A model generated the notes under the pieces. It was not told the origin of the DNA. It worked only from the letters and a program-made list of their open reading frames with translations, and made no database searches. This document shows, piece by piece, positions 23,514 through 32,955 of a stretch of 64,000 nucleotides of DNA. The position numbers were made by a program, and so were the translations under genes. Within the stretch, counting starts at the first letter, position 1, and every line of letters begins with the position of its first letter. The stretch is from Streptomyces violaceorubidus (lineage in GTDB: Bacteria; Actinomycetota; Actinomycetes; Streptomycetales; Streptomycetaceae), in NCBI RefSeq assembly GCF_000717995.1, contig NZ_JODM01000014.1, positions 146,960 through 210,959 on the forward strand, in the 5' to 3' direction.

Positions 23514-24527
23514 TCAGGGGGTGGGCGCGGGCGTCTTGGACGGGGGCGGCGCCGCCACCCTGCGTCCGGCCCTCGCGAGGGAGATCTGCCGTGCGACCCG
23601 GGGGCCGAGCACGGAGAGGACGAGCAGGACGCCGGTGACGACGATCTGCGACTGGGCGGAGACGTCCTGGAGGCTCATCACGTTCTGCAGCGCCCCGAGC
23701 AGGAAGACGCCCGCGATCGCCCCGCCCAGCGTGCCCTTGCCGCCGTCGAAGTCGATGCCGCCGAGGAGCACGGCCGCGACGACGGACAGTTCGAGGCCGG
23801 TGGCGTTGTCGTAGCGGGCGCTGGCGTAGTGCAGGGCCCAGAAGACACCGGTGAGGGAGGACATCAGGCCGGTCAGGGTGAACAGGATCAGCTTCTGCCG
23901 CTTGACCCGGATGCCGGCGAAGCGCGCGGCCTCCTCGCTGGCGCCGATGGCGAACAGGGACCGGCCGAACGGCATGGCGTGCAGGGCGACGACGGCGACG
24001 ACCAGCAGGACGAGGAAGGGCACGAAGGCGTACGGAACGAAGGTGCCGTCGAAGCGTCCGGCCGCGAAGTCCAGGTACTGCGAGGGGAAGTCGGTCACCG
24101 CGTCGGAGCCGAGCACGATCTGCGCGATGCCCCGGTAGGCGGCCAGCGTGCCGATGGTGACGGCGAGGGAGGGCAGCCCGAGCCGGGTGACCAGCAGGCC
24201 GTTGAACAGGCCGCAGGCCACGCCGAGCAGCAGGCAGATCGGGATGATCGCCTCGATGGTCATGCCCTGGTTCCACAGGGCGCCCATCACCGCGCCGGAC
24301 AGTCCCGCGGTGGAGGCGACCGACAGGTCGATCTCGCCGGAGACGACCAGCAGCGTCATGGGCAGGGCGATGAGCGCGATCGGCAGGGTGTTGCCGATCA
24401 GGAAGGACAGGTTGAGGGAGTTGCCGAACCCGTCGACGAAGCCGAAGGAGAGCAGCAGGACGACCACGAGGAGGGCGCCGACGACGGTGTCCCAGCGGAC
24501 GGCGCGCGTCAGGGGACTGTCAGCCAT
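23514..24527 (-). CDS. rhaQ: Rhamnose ABC transporter permease
   Basis: A 337-residue membrane protein of the BPD_transp_2 (RbsC) family. About ten hydrophobic helices are evident (for example VGALLVVVLLLSFGFVDG, LPIALIALPMTLLVVSGEIDLSVA). The conserved signatures GEIDLSVAS and GIDFDGGKGTLGGAIAGVFLLG are present. It overlaps the preceding permease gene by eight bases (24520-24527), so translation is coupled. With RhaP it would form the membrane channel of the importer. Assignment to rhamnose comes from the surrounding genes and the RhaSTPQ order. Confidence 0.88.
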   Translation of the reverse strand: MADSPLTRAVRWDTVVGALLVVVLLLSFGFVDGFGNSLNLSFLIGNTLPIALIALPMTLLVVSGEIDLSVASTAGLSGAVMGALWNQGMTIEAIIPICLLLGVACGLFNGLLVTRLGLPSLAVTIGTLAAYRGIAQIVLGSDAVTDFPSQYLDFAAGRFDGTFVPYAFVPFLVLLVVAVVALHAMPFGRSLFAIGASEEAARFAGIRVKRQKLILFTLTGLMSSLTGVFWALHYASARYDNATGLELSVVAAVLLGGIDFDGGKGTLGGAIAGVFLLGALQNVMSLQDVSAQSQIVVTGVLLVLSVLGPRVARQISLARAGRRVAAPPPSKTPAPTP

Positions 24528-25560
24528 GGCGGGCGTTCCTCTTCTTCAGGGCGTTGGCCACGCGCAGCGCGACGATCCGGTCGACGGCGATGGCGAGGAT
24601 GAGCAGGATGCCGTTGATGGCCAGCACCCACACGGAGTTGACGCCGAGGGCGGGCAGCACGCTGTTGATCGAGGTCAGCAGCAGTGCGCCGAGGGCGGCG
24701 CCGTAGACGCTGCCGGAGCCGCCGGTGAAGACCACACCGCCGACCACCACCGCGCTGACGACGGTCAGTTCGTAGCCGTTGCCGGTGCCGGAGTCGACGT
24801 TGCCGAACCGGGCGAGGTAGAGGGCGCCGGCCAGTCCGGCGAGGGCGCCGCAGAAGGTGTAGGCGGCGAGGATCCGCTTGCGGACGGGGATGCCGGCCAG
24901 CCGGGCCGCCTCGGGGTTGGAGCCGAGCGCGTACAGCTCGCGTCCGCTGCCGAACTGCTTGAGGTAGTACGCCGTGGCGACGAGCACCACGAGGGCGATC
25001 AGTGCCAGCCACGGCACGGCGGAGATGCCGCCGGAGCCGAAGTCGACGAAGCCGCCGGGCAGGTCGGCCGCGGTGATCTGCCGGGAGCCGACCCAGATCG
25101 AGTCGATGCCCCGGATGATGTACAGGGTGCCCAGGGTGACGACCAGCGCGGGCACCTGGCCGAGACTGACCAGCAGGCCGTTGAGGAGGCCGAAGCCGAT
25201 GCCCAGCAGCACCGCGAGCAGCACGGCCACGACGGGGTTGCCGCCGCCCTGGAGGTAGGTGCCGGCGGCGAAGGCGCTGATGCCGAGGGTGGAACCGACG
25301 GACAGGTCGACGTTGCGGGTGATCACGACCAGGGACTGCCCGGTGGCGACCAGGACCAGGATGGTCGCGTTCAGCAGCAGGTCCTTGATGCCCTGTTCGG
25401 ACAGGAACTCGCTGTTGCCGGCCTGGGTGATGGCGATCATCACCAGGAAGACCAGCAGGATGGCCAGTTCGCGCATCTTGAAGATGCGGTCCACCAGCCG
25501 GGTGGCGCCGGCCTTGGGCGCGTCGGCCACGGGGGCCTGGTCGGGTGCGGTGACCGTCAT
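24520..25560 (-). CDS. rhaP: Rhamnose ABC transporter permease
   Basis: A 346-residue RbsC-like permease. ATG 25560 overlaps the ATPase stop by four bases (ATGA); the longer open frame is antisense noise from the ATPase gene. After a cytosolic start ([17 protein letters not shown]) come about ten helices, with [28 protein letters not shown] and [18 protein letters not shown] as family landmarks. It is clearly related to, but not a recent copy of, the downstream permease. It forms the second half of the predicted heterodimeric channel. Confidence 0.88.
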   Translation of the reverse strand: MTVTAPDQAPVADAPKAGATRLVDRIFKMRELAILLVFLVMIAITQAGNSEFLSEQGIKDLLLNATILVLVATGQSLVVITRNVDLSVGSTLGISAFAAGTYLQGGGNPVVAVLLAVLLGIGFGLLNGLLVSLGQVPALVVTLGTLYIIRGIDSIWVGSRQITAADLPGGFVDFGSGGISAVPWLALIALVVLVATAYYLKQFGSGRELYALGSNPEAARLAGIPVRKRILAAYTFCGALAGLAGALYLARFGNVDSGTGNGYELTVVSAVVVGGVVFTGGSGSVYGAALGALLLTSINSVLPALGVNSVWVLAINGILLILAIAVDRIVALRVANALKKRNARHG

Positions 25561-27074
25561 GCGGCGGCCCTCCCCGTGGCTGCGGCCATCACGGTCTCCT
25601 CGGTGGCGTCGGTGCGGGATATCTCGGCGGTCAGACGCCCCTCGTGCATCACCAGGACGCGGTCGGCCATGCCGAGGACCTCGGGCAGGTCGGAGGAGAT
25701 CATCAGGACGGCCACGCCGTCGGCGGCGAGCTGGCTCAGCAGCCGGTGTACCTCGGCCTTGGTGCCGACGTCGATGCCGCGGGTGGGTTCGTCGACGATC
25801 AGCACCTTGGGGCCGGTGGCCAGCCACTTGGCCAGGACGACCTTCTGCTGGTTGCCGCCGGACAGGGTGGCGACGGTGTCGGCGATGCGGGCGTACTTGA
25901 CCTGGAGCTTGACCGCCCAGTCGAGGGAGCGGCTGCGTTCGGCGCCGCGGTCCACGAGACCGGCCTTCACGGTGGTCCGCAGGCCGGTGAGGCCGATGTT
26001 GCGCTCGATGGACATGTCCATCACGAGCCCCTGGGCGCGGCGGTCCTCCGGGACCAGCGCGAGGCCGGCGGCCATCGCGCTGGAGGGGGCGCCGTTGACG
26101 AGCGGCTTGCCGTCGACCTCGACCTCCCCGGCGTCCCAGCGGTCGACGCCGAAGACGGCGCGGGCGACCTCGGTGCGTCCGGCACCGACCAGTCCCGCGA
26201 GCGCGACGATCTCACCGCGCCGCACCTCGAAGGAGACGTCGGTGAAGACGCCCTCGCGGGTCAGCCTGCGCACACTGAGAGCGGTCTCGCCGGGCGTGAC
26301 CTCCTGCTTGGGGTACAGCTCGTCGAGGTCGCGGCCCACCATGCGGCGCACCAGGTCGTCCTCGGTCATGCCCTCCAGGGGCTCGCTGGCGATCCAGGCA
26401 CCGTCGCGCAGGGTGGTGACCCGCTTGCAGATGTGGAAGATCTCCTCCAGGCGGTGGGAGATGAACAGCACCGCGGCGCCCTGTTCGCGCAGGGTGCGCA
26501 CCACGCCGAAGAGCCGGGCCACCTCGCTGCCGGTGAGGGCGGCGGTCGGCTCGTCCATGATCAGGACGCGGGCGTCGAAGGAGAGCGCCTTGGCGATCTC
26601 GACGATCTGCTGGTCCGCGATGGACAGGCCGCGCGCGGGACGGTCGGGGTCGAGTTCGACCCCGAGGCGCCGCATCAGCTGGGCGGTGGCGTCGTGGGTC
26701 GCCTTGTGGTCGATGCGGCCGAGGGCGCGCCGAGGCTGGCGGCCCATGAAGATGTTCTCGGCGATCGACAGGTCGGGGAAGAGGGTGGGCTCCTGGTAGA
26801 TCACGGCGATGCCGGCGTCGCGGGCGTCGCCGGGGCCGTGGAACACGACCGGAGTGCCGTCGAGCAGCACCTGGCCGGCGTCCGGCCGGTGCACTCCGGC
26901 CAGCGTCTTGATGAGGGTCGACTTTCCGGCGCCGTTCTCTCCGGCGAGGGCGTGCACCTCGCCGGGGAACAGCTCCAGGGAGACGTCCCGTAGCGCACGG
27001 ACCGCGCCGAAGGACTTGGAGACGTCCCTGAGCGCCAGAACCGGGGCCGTACCCGTGTCGGACGGGTGGGTCAT
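25557..27074 (-). CDS. rhaT: Rhamnose ABC transporter ATP-binding protein (double ABC)
   Basis: A 505-residue protein with two fused nucleotide-binding domains. The N-terminal half has Walker [10 protein letters not shown], a diverged signature (LSIADQQ) and Walker [11 protein letters not shown]. The C-terminal half has a degenerate Walker A (VGAGRTEV) but a canonical signature LSGGNQQK and Walker [12 protein letters not shown]. This asymmetry is standard for the RbsA/RhaT group. ATG 27074 follows GAGGAG; the in-frame codons upstream are discarded. It is the first gene of the importer operon, reading away from the isomerase gene through a promoter with a LacI-type palindrome. Confidence 0.9.
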   Translation of the reverse strand: MTHPSDTGTAPVLALRDVSKSFGAVRALRDVSLELFPGEVHALAGENGAGKSTLIKTLAGVHRPDAGQVLLDGTPVVFHGPGDARDAGIAVIYQEPTLFPDLSIAENIFMGRQPRRALGRIDHKATHDATAQLMRRLGVELDPDRPARGLSIADQQIVEIAKALSFDARVLIMDEPTAALTGSEVARLFGVVRTLREQGAAVLFISHRLEEIFHICKRVTTLRDGAWIASEPLEGMTEDDLVRRMVGRDLDELYPKQEVTPGETALSVRRLTREGVFTDVSFEVRRGEIVALAGLVGAGRTEVARAVFGVDRWDAGEVEVDGKPLVNGAPSSAMAAGLALVPEDRRAQGLVMDMSIERNIGLTGLRTTVKAGLVDRGAERSRSLDWAVKLQVKYARIADTVATLSGGNQQKVVLAKWLATGPKVLIVDEPTRGIDVGTKAEVHRLLSQLAADGVAVLMISSDLPEVLGMADRVLVMHEGRLTAEISRTDATEETVMAAATGRAAA

Positions 27075-27120
27075 TGGGGGCTCCTCGACGACACCGGGTG
27101 GGACGGCCCCCACGGCGTCG

Positions 27121-27177
27121 TGAAAGGTTTCAACTAGGTTGCCGGGGACGTTAGGCAGCGAGGGTATGTCACGTCAA
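27121..27177 (-). promoter_or_regulatory. Promoter and LacI-type operator of the rhamnose importer operon
   Basis: On the minus strand a TTGACG -35 box (27172-27177) and a TAACGT -10 box (27148-27153) are separated by 18 bases. Downstream, TGAAAGGTTTCA (27121-27132) is a palindrome except for its two central bases, close to the classic LacI-family TGAAACGTTTCA. A bound repressor there would sit just after the start of transcription of rhaT. Confidence 0.65.
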
Positions 27178-27250
27178 TGGTTCTGGGTCGAAAAATTTCC
27201 GATCTCCGAAGGTCACGACCGAGTCACGGCCATCTGGAGCGGCGAGAAGG

Positions 27251-27298
27251 GTTGACACTCCTTCGAGGGACTCATAACTTCGCGTTCTGAATCGTTTC
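27251..27298 (+). promoter_or_regulatory. Promoter and LacI-type operator of the rhamnose catabolic operon
   Basis: A perfect TTGACA -35 box (27251-27256) and a TAACTT -10 box (27274-27279) lie 17 bases apart, a strong housekeeping-type promoter. TGAATCGTTTCA at 27287-27298 differs from TGAAACGTTTCA by one base and would overlap the transcription start. The ATG-proximal leader then runs to GTG 27352 of rhaI. Confidence 0.7.
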
Positions 27299-27351
27299 AT
27301 CCACGGTCGTGCGCACAGCGGACCACGACCCGATGCCACAGGAGCCCCGAA

Positions 27352-28512
27352 GTGACCGAGCTCGCCGCGGTGAAGGCCGCGCTCAAGACCCAGGCCGTCG
27401 AGACGCCGTCGTGGGCGTACGGCAACTCGGGCACCCGCTTCAAGGTGTTCGCCCAGGCCGGTGTCCCGCGCGATCCCTTCGAGAAACTGGACGACGCGGC
27501 GAAGGTGCACGAGTTCACCGGTGCGGCTCCGACCGTGGCCCTGCACATCCCCTGGGACAGGGTCGAGGACTACGCCGCGCTGGCCGCGCACGCCGAGAAG
27601 CGGGGCGTACGGATCGGCGCGATCAACTCCAACACCTTCCAGGACGACGACTACAAGCTGGGCAGCATCTGCCACCCGGACGCGACGGTGCGCAGGAAGG
27701 CCGTCGACCACCTGCTGGAGTGCGTCGACATCATGGACGCCACCGGGTCGCGCGACCTGAAGCTGTGGTTCGCCGACGGCACCAACTACCCGGGCCAGGA
27801 CGACATCCGCTCCCGGCAGGACCGCCTGGCCGAGGGTCTGGCGGAGGTGTACGAGCGGCTCGGTGAGGGGCAGCGGATGCTGCTGGAGTACAAGCTCTTC
27901 GAGCCGGCGTTCTACACGACGGACGTGCCGGACTGGGGCACGGCGTACGCGCACTGCCTGAAGCTGGGCGAGAAGGCGCAGGTCGTGGTCGACACCGGGC
28001 ACCACGCGCCGGGCACGAACATCGAGTTCATCGTGGCGACGCTGCTGCGGGAGGGGAAGCTCGGCGGGTTCGACTTCAACTCGCGCTTCTACGCGGACGA
28101 CGACCTGATGGTCGGGGCGGCCGACCCGTTCCAGCTGTTCCGCATCATGTACGAGGTGGTGCGCGGCGGCGGGTTCACCTCCGACGTGGCGTTCATGCTC
28201 GACCAGTGCCACAACATCGAGGCGAAGATCCCGGCGATCATCCGGTCGGTGATGAACGTGCAGGAGGCGACGGCGAAGGCGCTGCTGGTCGACGGCTCGG
28301 CCCTGGCCGAGGCGCAGGCCGCGGGGGATGTGCTGGAGGCCAACGCGGTGCTGATGGACGCGTACAACACGGATGTGCGTCCGCTGTTGCGGGAGGTGCG
28401 GGAGGAGTCGGGGCTGGACCCCGATCCCATGAAGGCATACCGGGCGTCCGGTTGGGGCGAGAAGGTCGTCGCCGAGCGGGTGGGTGGCGAGCAGGCCGGG
28501 TGGGGGGCGTAG
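27352..28512 (+). CDS. rhaI: L-rhamnose isomerase
   Basis: A 386-residue TIM-barrel isomerase of the RhaI type (Pseudomonas stutzeri-like). It converts L-rhamnose to L-rhamnulose with divalent metal ions. Family features include [68 protein letters not shown] and [13 protein letters not shown], containing the metal-binding Glu, Asp and His residues. GTG 27352 follows CAGGAG. It opens the catabolic operon, divergent from the importer. A dispersed-repeat hairpin occupies the 118-base gap before the next gene. Confidence 0.93.
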   Translation: MTELAAVKAALKTQAVETPSWAYGNSGTRFKVFAQAGVPRDPFEKLDDAAKVHEFTGAAPTVALHIPWDRVEDYAALAAHAEKRGVRIGAINSNTFQDDDYKLGSICHPDATVRRKAVDHLLECVDIMDATGSRDLKLWFADGTNYPGQDDIRSRQDRLAEGLAEVYERLGEGQRMLLEYKLFEPAFYTTDVPDWGTAYAHCLKLGEKAQVVVDTGHHAPGTNIEFIVATLLREGKLGGFDFNSRFYADDDLMVGAADPFQLFRIMYEVVRGGGFTSDVAFMLDQCHNIEAKIPAIIRSVMNVQEATAKALLVDGSALAEAQAAGDVLEANAVLMDAYNTDVRPLLREVREESGLDPDPMKAYRASGWGEKVVAERVGGEQAGWGA

Positions 28513-28560
28513 GAGTCTGCCGGGTTTTCGTTGTTCGCGGACTGCGGGCCGTACATGGCC

Positions 28561-28600
28561 GGTCGCGCAGTTCCCCGCGCCCCTTGCCGGGGCGCTGCTC
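28561..28600. repeat. Dispersed GC-rich Streptomyces intergenic repeat with hairpin
   Basis: The text GCGCAGTTCCCCGCGCCCC followed by a loop and GGGGCGC is a sequence I have met repeatedly in intergenic regions of Streptomyces genomes. GCGCCCC (28577-28583) and GGGGCGC (28589-28595) form a seven-base stem around a five-base loop. It lies between rhaI and the aldolase-dehydrogenase gene and could weaken read-through. Genome-wide copy number cannot be seen here. Confidence 0.6.
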
Positions 28601-28630
28601 CCCGCCCCTCGTTGAAAAGGACTGCCAGAC

Positions 28631-30670
28631 ATGGGTACGCACCCCTCAGCCTCCGCCCTCCTCGCCCGTTCCCATCGGCTCGGCGCCGATCCGCGCAACA
28701 CCAACTACGCCGGCGGCAACGCGTCCGCCAAGGGCACCGAGACCGATCCCGTCACCGGGGGTGATGTGGAGCTGATGTGGGTCAAGGGGTCCGGCGGGGA
28801 CCTCGGGACGCTCACCGAGGCGGGGCTGGCGGTACTGCGGCTGGACCGGATGCGGGCGCTCAAGGACGTCTACCCGGGCGTCGAGCGCGAGGACGAGATG
28901 GTCGCCGCCTTCGACTACTGCCTGCACGGCAAGGGCGGTGCCGCGCCCTCGATCGACACGGCGATGCACGGGCTGGTCGAGGCGGCGCACGTCGACCATC
29001 TGCACCCCGACTCCGGGATCGCGCTGGCCTGCGCGGCGGACGGCGAGAAGCTGACCGCCGAGTGCTTCGGCGACACCGTGGTGTGGGTGCCGTGGCGGCG
29101 GCCCGGTTTCCAGCTGGGACTGGACATCGCGGCGGTGAAGGAGGCCAACCCGCAGGCCATCGGGTGTGTGCTCGGCGGGCACGGCATCACCGCCTGGGGC
29201 GACACCTCCGAGGAGTGCGAGCGCAACTCGCTGCACATCATCCGCACCGCCGAGGCCTTCCTCGCCGAGCGGGGCAGGGCCGAGCCCTTCGGCGCCGTGA
29301 TCGACGGCTACGAGGCCCTGCCCGAGGCCGAGCGCCGGGAGCGGGCGGCGGCGCTGGCGCCCTACGTCCGGGGGCTGGCCTCGCAGGACCGGCCGCAGGT
29401 CGGGCACTTCACCGACGCGGACGTGGTGCTGGACTTCCTCGCCCGCGCCGAGCACCCGCGGCTCGCCGCGCTCGGCACCTCCTGCCCGGACCACTTCCTG
29501 CGCACCAAGGTCCGGCCGCTCGTCCTGGATCTGGCGCCCACCGCGCCGCTGGACGAGGCGGTCGCCCGGCTCAAGGAGCTGCACGCGGCCTACCGCGAGG
29601 AGTACGCCGCCTACTACCGGCGGCACGCCGAGCCCGACTCCCCCGCCATGCGCGGTGCCGACCCGGCGATCGTACTGGTGCCGGGCGTGGGCATGTTCAG
29701 CTTCGGCAAGGACAAGCAGACGGCCCGGGTGGCCGGCGAGTTCTACGTCAACGCCATCAACGTGATGCGCGGTGCCGAGGCGGTCTCGTCGTACGCGCCG
29801 ATCGAGGAGTCGGAGAAGTTCCGCATCGAGTACTGGGCGCTGGAGGAGGCCAAGCTCCAGCGGATGCCGAAGCCCAAGCCGCTCGCCACCCGGGTCGCCC
29901 TGGTGACGGGAGCGGGCAGCGGGATCGGCAGGGCGATCGCGCGGCGGCTGGTCGACGAGGGCGCCTGTGTGGTCGTGGCCGACCTGAACGCGGAGAACGC
30001 GGCCGAGGTCGCCGAGGAGCTGGGCGGGGACGACAAGGCCGTCGCCGTGCGGGTCGACGTCACCTCCGAGGAGCAGATCGCCGACGCGTTCCGGACCGCC
30101 GTGCTCGCCTTCGGCGGGGTCGACCTGGTGGTCAACAACGCGGGGATCTCCATCTCCAAGCCGCTGCTGGAGACGTCGGCGAAGGACTGGGACCTCCAGC
30201 ACGACATCATGGCCCGCGGTTCCTTCCTCGTCTCGCGCGAGGCCGCCCGGGTGATGACCGCGCAGGAGCTGGGCGGCGACATCGTCTACATCGCGTCGAA
30301 GAACGCCGTGTTCGCCGGCCCCAACAACATCGCCTACTCCGCCACCAAGGCCGACCAGGCCCACCAGGTGCGCCTGCTCGCCGCCGAGCTGGGCGAGCAC
30401 GGCATCCGGGTCAACGGCGTCAACCCCGACGGCGTGGTGCGGGGTTCGGGCATCTTCGCGGGCGGCTGGGGTGCCCAGCGCGCCGCGGTGTACGGGGTGC
30501 CGGAGGAGAAGCTGGGCGAGTTCTACGCGCAGCGCACGCTGCTCAAGCGCGAGGTGCTGCCCGAGCACGTGGCGAACGCCGTGTTCGCGCTGACCGGCGG
30601 CGACCTGACCCACACCACCGGCCTGCACGTCCCGGTCGACGCCGGCGTCGCCGCCGCGTTCCTGCGATGA
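28631..30670 (+). CDS. rhaEW: Bifunctional rhamnulose-1-phosphate aldolase/lactaldehyde dehydrogenase
   Basis: A 679-residue fusion. Residues ~1-400 are a class II aldolase domain with the zinc-binding HVDHLHPDS and GGHGI motifs. Residues ~415-679 are a short-chain dehydrogenase with the cofactor loop TGAGSGIG, NNAG, and the catalytic Ser/Tyr/Lys in IASKNAVFAG and YSATK. Bacillus and actinobacterial RhaEW-type fusions cleave rhamnulose-1-phosphate to DHAP and L-lactaldehyde and oxidise the latter to lactate. The gene overlaps rhaB by four bases (ATGA at 30667-30670), so both are translated together. Confidence 0.92.
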   Translation: MGTHPSASALLARSHRLGADPRNTNYAGGNASAKGTETDPVTGGDVELMWVKGSGGDLGTLTEAGLAVLRLDRMRALKDVYPGVEREDEMVAAFDYCLHGKGGAAPSIDTAMHGLVEAAHVDHLHPDSGIALACAADGEKLTAECFGDTVVWVPWRRPGFQLGLDIAAVKEANPQAIGCVLGGHGITAWGDTSEECERNSLHIIRTAEAFLAERGRAEPFGAVIDGYEALPEAERRERAAALAPYVRGLASQDRPQVGHFTDADVVLDFLARAEHPRLAALGTSCPDHFLRTKVRPLVLDLAPTAPLDEAVARLKELHAAYREEYAAYYRRHAEPDSPAMRGADPAIVLVPGVGMFSFGKDKQTARVAGEFYVNAINVMRGAEAVSSYAPIEESEKFRIEYWALEEAKLQRMPKPKPLATRVALVTGAGSGIGRAIARRLVDEGACVVVADLNAENAAEVAEELGGDDKAVAVRVDVTSEEQIADAFRTAVLAFGGVDLVVNNAGISISKPLLETSAKDWDLQHDIMARGSFLVSREAARVMTAQELGGDIVYIASKNAVFAGPNNIAYSATKADQAHQVRLLAAELGEHGIRVNGVNPDGVVRGSGIFAGGWGAQRAAVYGVPEEKLGEFYAQRTLLKREVLPEHVANAVFALTGGDLTHTTGLHVPVDAGVAAAFLR

Positions 30671-32121
30671 GCCCCGCCATCGACACCGGGGCGTACGCCG
30701 CGGTCGACCTCGGCGCGTCCAGCGGGCGCGTCATGGTCGGCCGCGTGGGCCCCGACCGGCTGGAGCTGACCGAGGCGCACCGCTTCAAGAACCGCCCGGT
30801 CCGTACGCCCGACGGGCTGCGCTGGGACATCCTGGCCCTGTACGCCGGTGTGCTGGACGGTCTGCGCGCGGCGGGGCAGGTGGACTCGGTGGGCGTCGAC
30901 TCCTGGGCGGTCGACCACGGTCTGCTGGACGCGGACGGCGTGCTGCTCGGCAACCCCGTGCACTACCGCGACACCCGCACCGAGGGCGTCGCGGAGCAGG
31001 TGTGGGCCTCGCTGCCCGCGGGGGAGCTGTACGCGGCGACCGGTCTGCAGTACGCGCCCTTCAACACCCTGTACCAGCTCGTCGCCGCCCGGGGCACGGC
31101 CCAGTTCGCGGCGGCCCGGCGGCTGCTGCTGATCCCCGACCTGCTCACCTACTGGCTGACCGGCGAGCAGGGCACGGAGCTGACCAACGCCTCCACCACC
31201 CAGCTGATCGACCCGCGCACCCGGGACTGGTCGCGACAGGTCGCGGACCGGCTGGGGATCGACCTCGGCCTGTTCGCGCCGCTGCGCCGCCCCGGTGACG
31301 CGGCGGGGCTGCTGCTGCCTCAGGTGCTGGAGGAGACGGGCCTCGCGGGGCCCGTACCGGTGACGGCGGTCGGTTCGCACGACACCGCCTCCGCGGTGGC
31401 CGCCGTGCCGGCCTCGGGTGAGCGCTTCGCCTACATCTGCACCGGCACCTGGTCGCTGGCCGGTCTCGAACTGGCCGCCCCGGTGCTGTCAAAGGAGAGC
31501 CGGGCCGCCAACTTCACCAACGAACTCGGTCTGGACGGCACCGTCCGCTACCTGCGCAACATCATGGGTCTGTGGCTGCTCCAGGAGTGCGTGCGGGCCT
31601 GGGGCGACCCGGATCTGGGCGAGCTGCTGCGGGAGGCGTCCGGGGTGCCGGCGCTGCGGTCGGTGGTGGACGCGGGTGACGCCGCGTTCCTGGCGCCGGG
31701 GCGGATGCCCGAGCGGATCGCCGAGGCGTGCCGCGCCTCGGGTCAGCCGGTGCCCGCGACGCCCGCCGAGGTGACCCGGTGCATCCTCGACTCGCTGGCG
31801 CTGGCCCACCGCGCGGCCGTCGAACAGGCGCAGCGGCTCGCCGGGCACCCGGTCGACGTCGTGCACGTGGTCGGCGGCGGCACCCGCAACGGGCTGCTGT
31901 GCCAGCTGACCGCCGACGCCTGCGGACTGCCGGTGGTGGCCGGGCCGACGGAGGCCGCCGCGCTCGGCAACGTGCTCGTGCAGGCCCGCGCCCACGGCCT
32001 GGTCGGCGACCTCGCCGGGATGCGCGGGCTGCTGGCGCGCACCCAGTCGCTGACCCGGTACGAACCGCGCGGCGACACCGCCCGCTGGCGGGCGGCCGCG
32101 GCCCGACTCGCCGACCGGTGA
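30667..32121 (+). CDS. rhaB: L-rhamnulokinase
   Basis: A 484-residue FGGY-family kinase that phosphorylates rhamnulose at C1. The N-terminal phosphate loop VDLGASSGRVMVG, the substrate region DSWAVDHGLLD, and the C-terminal VVGGGTRNGLLCQLTADACG and GPTEAAALGN motifs match RhaB closely. ATG 30667 overlaps the preceding stop. In pathway order it acts before the aldolase encoded just upstream. The catabolic operon appears to end here; a 78-base gap with an operator-like palindrome separates it from lutA. Confidence 0.92.
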   Translation: MSPAIDTGAYAAVDLGASSGRVMVGRVGPDRLELTEAHRFKNRPVRTPDGLRWDILALYAGVLDGLRAAGQVDSVGVDSWAVDHGLLDADGVLLGNPVHYRDTRTEGVAEQVWASLPAGELYAATGLQYAPFNTLYQLVAARGTAQFAAARRLLLIPDLLTYWLTGEQGTELTNASTTQLIDPRTRDWSRQVADRLGIDLGLFAPLRRPGDAAGLLLPQVLEETGLAGPVPVTAVGSHDTASAVAAVPASGERFAYICTGTWSLAGLELAAPVLSKESRAANFTNELGLDGTVRYLRNIMGLWLLQECVRAWGDPDLGELLREASGVPALRSVVDAGDAAFLAPGRMPERIAEACRASGQPVPATPAEVTRCILDSLALAHRAAVEQAQRLAGHPVDVVHVVGGGTRNGLLCQLTADACGLPVVAGPTEAAALGNVLVQARAHGLVGDLAGMRGLLARTQSLTRYEPRGDTARWRAAAARLADR

Positions 32122-32169
32122 ACCGGGGCTCCCCCGGTCACAATCGGCCAATTAGTCTGCACTCGTCAT

Positions 32170-32180
32170 TCATCCGATGA
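32170..32180. promoter_or_regulatory. Palindrome TCAT-ccg-ATGA upstream of lutA
   Basis: TCATCCGATGA lies 20 bases before the lutA start in an AT-richer pocket (CAATTAGTCTGCACTCGTCATTC region, 32150-32172). Four-base arms around a three-base centre are short, but the position fits a repressor site, possibly for a GntR-type lactate regulator. No such regulator is encoded in the window. Confidence 0.3.
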
Positions 32181-32199
32181 TCGAACACAAGGAGCCGCG

Positions 32200-32955
32200 A
32201 TGCGTGTCGCTCTGTTCCTGACCTGCGTCAACGACACGCTCTATCCGGACACCGGCCGCGCCGTGGTGAGACTGCTCACCAGACTCGGCGTCGAGGTCGA
32301 CTTCCCGATGGCCCAGACGTGTTGCGGACAGGCGCACTACAACACCGGGTACCGGCACGAGGCCGAGCCGCTGGCCCGTCGCTTCGCCGACGTGTTCGCG
32401 CACTACGACGCGATCGTGACGCCCTCGGGCTCCTGCGGCGCGATGGTGCGGGAGCTGTATCCGCGGATGGGTGAGCGGGCGCGCGCCGAGGGGCGCGGGG
32501 ACGCGCTCGCGGCCGTACTGGCGCCGGTGGTGCCGAAGACGTACGAGCTGACGGAGTTCCTGGTGGACGTGCTCGGGGTGACCGACGTGGGGGCGTACTA
32601 CCCGCACACGGTGACCTACCACCCGACCTGCCACGGGCTGCGGAGCCTCGGCCTGGGCGACCGGCCGCGGCGGCTGCTGGAGGCGGTGAAGGGGCTGGAG
32701 CTGGTGGAGCTGCCGGGCGCGGAGGAGTGCTGCGGCTTCGGCGGCACCTTCGCCGTGAAGAACTCCGACGTGTCGGCGGCGATGGGCGCCGACAAGGTGC
32801 GCAACGCGGAGTCGACCGGCGCGGAGGTGCTGTGCGCGGCCGACAACTCCTGTCTGATGCACATCGGCGGGACGATGACGCGGCTGCGCACGGGCATGCG
32901 TCCGGTGCACATCGCGGAGATCCTGGCGAGCACCGAGGAGGCGGTGGCCGCATGA
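32200..32955 (+). CDS. lutA: Lactate utilization protein A (CCG-domain Fe-S protein)
   Basis: A 251-residue cytosolic protein with two cysteine-rich CCG domains: MAQTCCGQAHYNTGY in the first half and GAEECCGFGGTFAVKN in the second, plus the SGSCGAM and DNSCLMH cysteines. This is the LutA/LldE/GlpC-like subunit of the L-lactate dehydrogenase complex LutABC. AAGGAG lies before ATG 32200. Its stop overlaps the lutB start by ATGA. It probably passes electrons from lactate oxidation to quinone together with LutB and LutC. Confidence 0.92.
   Translation: MRVALFLTCVNDTLYPDTGRAVVRLLTRLGVEVDFPMAQTCCGQAHYNTGYRHEAEPLARRFADVFAHYDAIVTPSGSCGAMVRELYPRMGERARAEGRGDALAAVLAPVVPKTYELTEFLVDVLGVTDVGAYYPHTVTYHPTCHGLRSLGLGDRPRRLLEAVKGLELVELPGAEECCGFGGTFAVKNSDVSAAMGADKVRNAESTGAEVLCAADNSCLMHIGGTMTRLRTGMRPVHIAEILASTEEAVAA

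Noticed and set aside
22369..23814. 481-codon plus-strand open frame
   Set aside because: Antisense to the RhaS binding protein; Leu/Val/Gly repeats typical of reversed lysine-rich codons.
24148..26799. 883-codon plus-strand open frame
   Set aside because: It is fully antisense to rhaQ, rhaP and rhaT, whose proteins have complete family motifs; low-complexity text shows it is a GC-rich shadow.
28646..30628. 660-codon minus-strand open frame
   Set aside because: Antisense of the aldolase-dehydrogenase fusion; His/Gly/Val-rich composition without any domain.
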